A stretch of DNA of 8,554 nt, taken from the NCBI GenBank assembly GCA_900540005.1, contig UQEM01000108.1, forward strand, positions 1 to 8,554, given 5' to 3'. A program made the position numbers and the translations under genes. Under the pieces are notes generated by a model. It ran no database searches. It saw only the letters and a program-made list of their open reading frames with translations, and was not told where the DNA came from. Of this stretch, positions 6,617 to 8,554 are shown piece after piece. Source of the DNA: an uncultured Ruminococcus sp. GTDB taxonomy: Bacteria; Bacillota; Clostridia; Oscillospirales; Ruminococcaceae. Position 1 is the stretch's first letter, and each line of letters starts with the position of its first letter.

Positions 6617-7600
6617 ATGGATAATTTGAGAAGAAAAGCTCACAAAGGCTTTACGCTGATCGAGCTTATCATAGTAATGGCGATTTTCAGCATACTGCTG
6701 ATGGCTGTTATTTCAATAGCTCAGCCTGTTTCAAAGATCTTCAGACACGCTGATTCATCTGAAAAAGCCTATTCGTATTCCAACAACATTCAGATCTACT
6801 TGCAGAATCAGCTTGAGTATGCTGACAACGTGGTGATATACACCGAGGGTAATCTTCCTGGTGATACAAATGAATTAGCGAGAAGGTTCGTTGACACTTA
6901 CTATAAAGATGTAGTAACGAAGTCCAAGACAAGCCTGAGCGCTGATAAAGATGCAGCGGTTTACATGAACGGCAAGGCTTATGTTCTGCGTCTTGCAAAT
7001 CATGATGCAGTTGATGCGAGCGGAAATCCTCTTGAAGTTGATTCGGAAGGCAATATGCTCCGCAAGGGTCAGATATATCTTTACACCTACGATTTCAACA
7101 CACGGTCAACCAATAATGCGACTCCTCCGACTGATGTGAAGCAGTATGGTGTGCCGCTGACCGAAAACGTTCCCGTGCCGCAGCTCAACGATGTTTATTT
7201 TGATGCAGGCGACGCGAAGTACGATTTCAGCTATGTTCTTGGCACTCAGACAGAGGCAGGATCAGAAGTTCCGAGGATCACCCGAATGAACCTTGTAATT
7301 TCAATTACAGCCTCTCTCAGGGACACGGCTGGTTCGATAAAGTACAAGGATCACCCGTCGGTTTCCGCGGCTTCGATACCGCTTACTAATATCAGTTCGC
7401 GCGCATCGAGCATTGCGACCAGCCGAGTTATCATGTCCAGAAGATATGCCAGAACATGGGATCTGACAGATAACGAATGGAAGATAAGCCTCCAGCCGGG
7501 CGGAACAGACGCGCTTGATTCGACCAATGTTTACAACACAGTTGATCCGGATCAGGATATCTACTTTGTATACGCATATATTGATGAGCTTACTGAATAA
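6617..7600 (+). CDS. Prepilin, GspJ-like minor pilin
   Basis: 327 residues with a textbook class III signal: basic leader MDNLRRKAHKG, cut predicted between G11 and F12, then FTLIELIIVMAIF with Glu at +5 (E16) and a hydrophobic helix to about 34. The following region (about 45-327) is a polar globular domain without Cys. It has a flexible Asn/Thr/Pro-rich segment near 160-180 and a C-terminal part containing SSRASSIATS (260-269). The PilW/GspJ type is suggested by its length, its position last in a large-small-medium pilin trio, and its start (FTLIE followed by an Ile/Val-rich helix). GGAGG at 6604-6608, 8 nt before the ATG, sets the start; an ATG at 6610 is out of frame and ends after four codons. 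It is the last gene before the hairpin terminator. It could equally be called PilW-like; no specific partner can be read from the sequence. Confidence 0.87.
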   Translation: MDNLRRKAHKGFTLIELIIVMAIFSILLMAVISIAQPVSKIFRHADSSEKAYSYSNNIQIYLQNQLEYADNVVIYTEGNLPGDTNELARRFVDTYYKDVVTKSKTSLSADKDAAVYMNGKAYVLRLANHDAVDASGNPLEVDSEGNMLRKGQIYLYTYDFNTRSTNNATPPTDVKQYGVPLTENVPVPQLNDVYFDAGDAKYDFSYVLGTQTEAGSEVPRITRMNLVISITASLRDTAGSIKYKDHPSVSAASIPLTNISSRASSIATSRVIMSRRYARTWDLTDNEWKISLQPGGTDALDSTNVYNTVDPDQDIYFVYAYIDELTE

Positions 7601-7615
7601 CAAACGATAATAAAA

Positions 7616-7648
7616 AACAGGCAGCAGTTTTTTATGCTGCTGCCTGTT
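7616..7648. terminator. Bidirectional intrinsic terminator between convergent operons
   Basis: A perfect 12-bp inverted repeat (7616-7627 and 7637-7648, AACAGGCAGCAG arm) with a 9-nt loop. On the - strand the stem runs into a T-rich tract (complement of 7608-7617), a good terminator for pilD. On the + strand it is followed by AATTATTTTT, a weaker but plausible U tract for the pilin operon. It lies 15 bp from either stop codon. Confidence 0.88.
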
Positions 7649-7663
7649 AATTATTTTTGACCA

Positions 7664-8509
7664 TTACCGAGTCTGAGCTGCGTGGGAAAGAATGTTTAAG
7701 TACCATTGAGCGATATCGTTTCCCCAGAGCGCCGATACCGCTATTCCGATGGAAAGGAACGGCCCGAACGCAAACTTGGATTCACTTGTAACACTTTTGA
7801 TTATCACACCGCCTATTGCGGCTGAGATAATACCTATCAATGCTGAAACGATAACAGCCCGTGTTCCGAGAACGGCTCCTGCCGAAACCATCAGCAGGGT
7901 GTCGCCAAGCTCGATCGCACGGAAATCTTCACCGAATCGCTTTCTGATGATCGGTCGGCTCACTTCGCCGATTATGAAAAACGGAACGCTTATTGCAAAA
8001 GCTCCGATTATGCGGCTTTTCAGCGAGACATCGTCCGTGAATATTGCAAGCGGTACGGCGAGCAGGAGAATTATGCCGAGGATTATCTGGTCGATCTCCA
8101 TTGTGTCCCAGTCCATGAACGCAACGACCACGAGGAGCGACATGAGAACGCAGGTTATTATGGCTTTAGCATTAATGTCAAGTACAAAAAATGTCAGAAC
8201 GTAGAGAAGTCCGTTGAGCGTCTCGACTATCGGGTAGCGCGGGGATATTTTCTCGCCGCAGTTGTGACATTTTCCCTTGAGTGCGATCCAGCTAAATACG
8301 GGAATAAGATCTCTTGCGCGTATTTTAGCTCCGCAGGTCATACAATGGGAGGAACGCTTGATTAGGCTTTCATGCCGAGGAAGTCTTATGATAACAACAT
8401 TCAGAAAACTTCCTATCGCTATGCCGAAAAGAAAGACGATGGCGTAAACCATGGTGCAGAAAACAGGATCCGCGAATTCATCGTGGAGCATATTTTCAAA
8501 TTCAAACAT
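7664..8509 (-). CDS. pilD: Prepilin peptidase / N-methyltransferase PilD (A24 family)
   Basis: Membrane aspartyl protease that cuts prepilins after the leader Gly and, in bacterial bifunctional members, methylates the new N-terminus. From the Met at 8509 it is 281 residues. Visible: the N-terminal motif GSFLNV..IRLP (33-44), a Cys4 zinc-type module (C56, C59, C81, C84), the first catalytic Asp in FMDWDTMEID (D133), the second in ELGD (D203), and a FGPFLSIG motif (249-256). About seven or eight membrane helices are expected. Two deviations: the usual IP[DN] after the first Asp reads IDQ, and the GxGD signature reads ExGD (E200). Both catalytic Asp remain. The frame stays open for three codons to the end of the genomic insert at 8518, so the true start may lie outside; the MYKRQ extension beyond that is adapter. 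The native base G8518 could belong to a cut ribosome site. It converges on the pilin operon, so it is transcribed separately. Confidence 0.92.
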   Translation of the reverse strand: MFEFENMLHDEFADPVFCTMVYAIVFLFGIAIGSFLNVVIIRLPRHESLIKRSSHCMTCGAKIRARDLIPVFSWIALKGKCHNCGEKISPRYPIVETLNGLLYVLTFFVLDINAKAIITCVLMSLLVVVAFMDWDTMEIDQIILGIILLLAVPLAIFTDDVSLKSRIIGAFAISVPFFIIGEVSRPIIRKRFGEDFRAIELGDTLLMVSAGAVLGTRAVIVSALIGIISAAIGGVIIKSVTSESKFAFGPFLSIGIAVSALWGNDIAQWYLNILSHAAQTR

Positions 8510-8518
8510 GAGTTTTAC

Positions 8519-8554
8519 CTGTCTCTTATACACATCTCCGAGCCCACGAGACTC
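8519..8554 (-). other. Illumina Nextera P7-side adapter (artefact)
   Basis: Positions 8519-8552 are the reverse complement of the 34-nt Nextera read-2 adapter: Tn5 mosaic end 8519-8537, then CCGAGCCCACGAGAC. The last two bases (TC) would be the first bases of the i7 index. It creates a false start codon at 8533 for the pilD frame. Confidence 0.98.

Noticed and set aside
7749..8204. 151-aa + strand reading frame opposite pilD
   Set aside because: It is a shadow of pilD, whose CxxC and catalytic Asp motifs prove the - strand frame.
1..8554. A Tn5-like transposon with 19-bp terminal inverted repeats carrying pilus genes
   Set aside because: The inverted repeats are mosaic ends embedded in full Nextera adapters with an index slot; they are library preparation products, and there is no transposase gene.

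Overview
The window is one 8,472-bp genomic insert (47-8518) flanked on both sides by Illumina Nextera library adapter (1-46 and 8519-8554). The adapters are not biological. They explain the matching N-terminus MYKRQ that a naive translation puts on both outermost reading frames. The insert is probably a single tagmented, PCR-amplified molecule, so both ends are arbitrary cut points.

The biology is part of a type IV pilus (T4P) locus from a monoderm Clostridia-type bacterium. My best guess is a Ruminococcus/Oscillospiraceae-like gut or rumen organism. The reasons are a fused pilMN gene followed by pilO (an arrangement I know from the Clostridioides difficile T4P cluster), no pilP or pilQ (outer-membrane partners), strong AAGGAGG ribosome sites, mid-40s percent GC by eye, and Leu codons dominated by CTT/CTC. 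The taxon is an inference.

Layout, left to right. The 3' part of pilC (platform protein) is followed on the + strand by a pilM-pilN fusion, pilO, a very large (950 aa) PilX/GspK-like pseudopilin, a small GspI/PilV-like prepilin and a GspJ-like prepilin. Spacings are short (11-58 bp), so this looks like one operon. A 12-bp hairpin at 7616-7648 separates it from a convergent prepilin peptidase gene (pilD) on the - strand, which runs to the right edge of the insert. There is no gene-free stretch over 300 bp, and no RNA gene, CRISPR array or insertion sequence was seen.

How it fits together. PilC, PilMN and PilO form the inner-membrane assembly platform. PilD cleaves prepilins after the Gly of the class III signal and normally N-methylates them. 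The three pilin-like proteins resemble the K-I-J tip complex of type II secretion and T4P. The 950-aa protein lacks Glu5, as GspK does, and carries a beta-helix-like repeat, so it is a good candidate for a surface-displayed pilus-tip adhesin. The motor ATPases (pilB, pilT) and the major pilin are not in the window. The system is a recognisable T4P assembly locus; the least characterised part is the giant tip pseudopilin.
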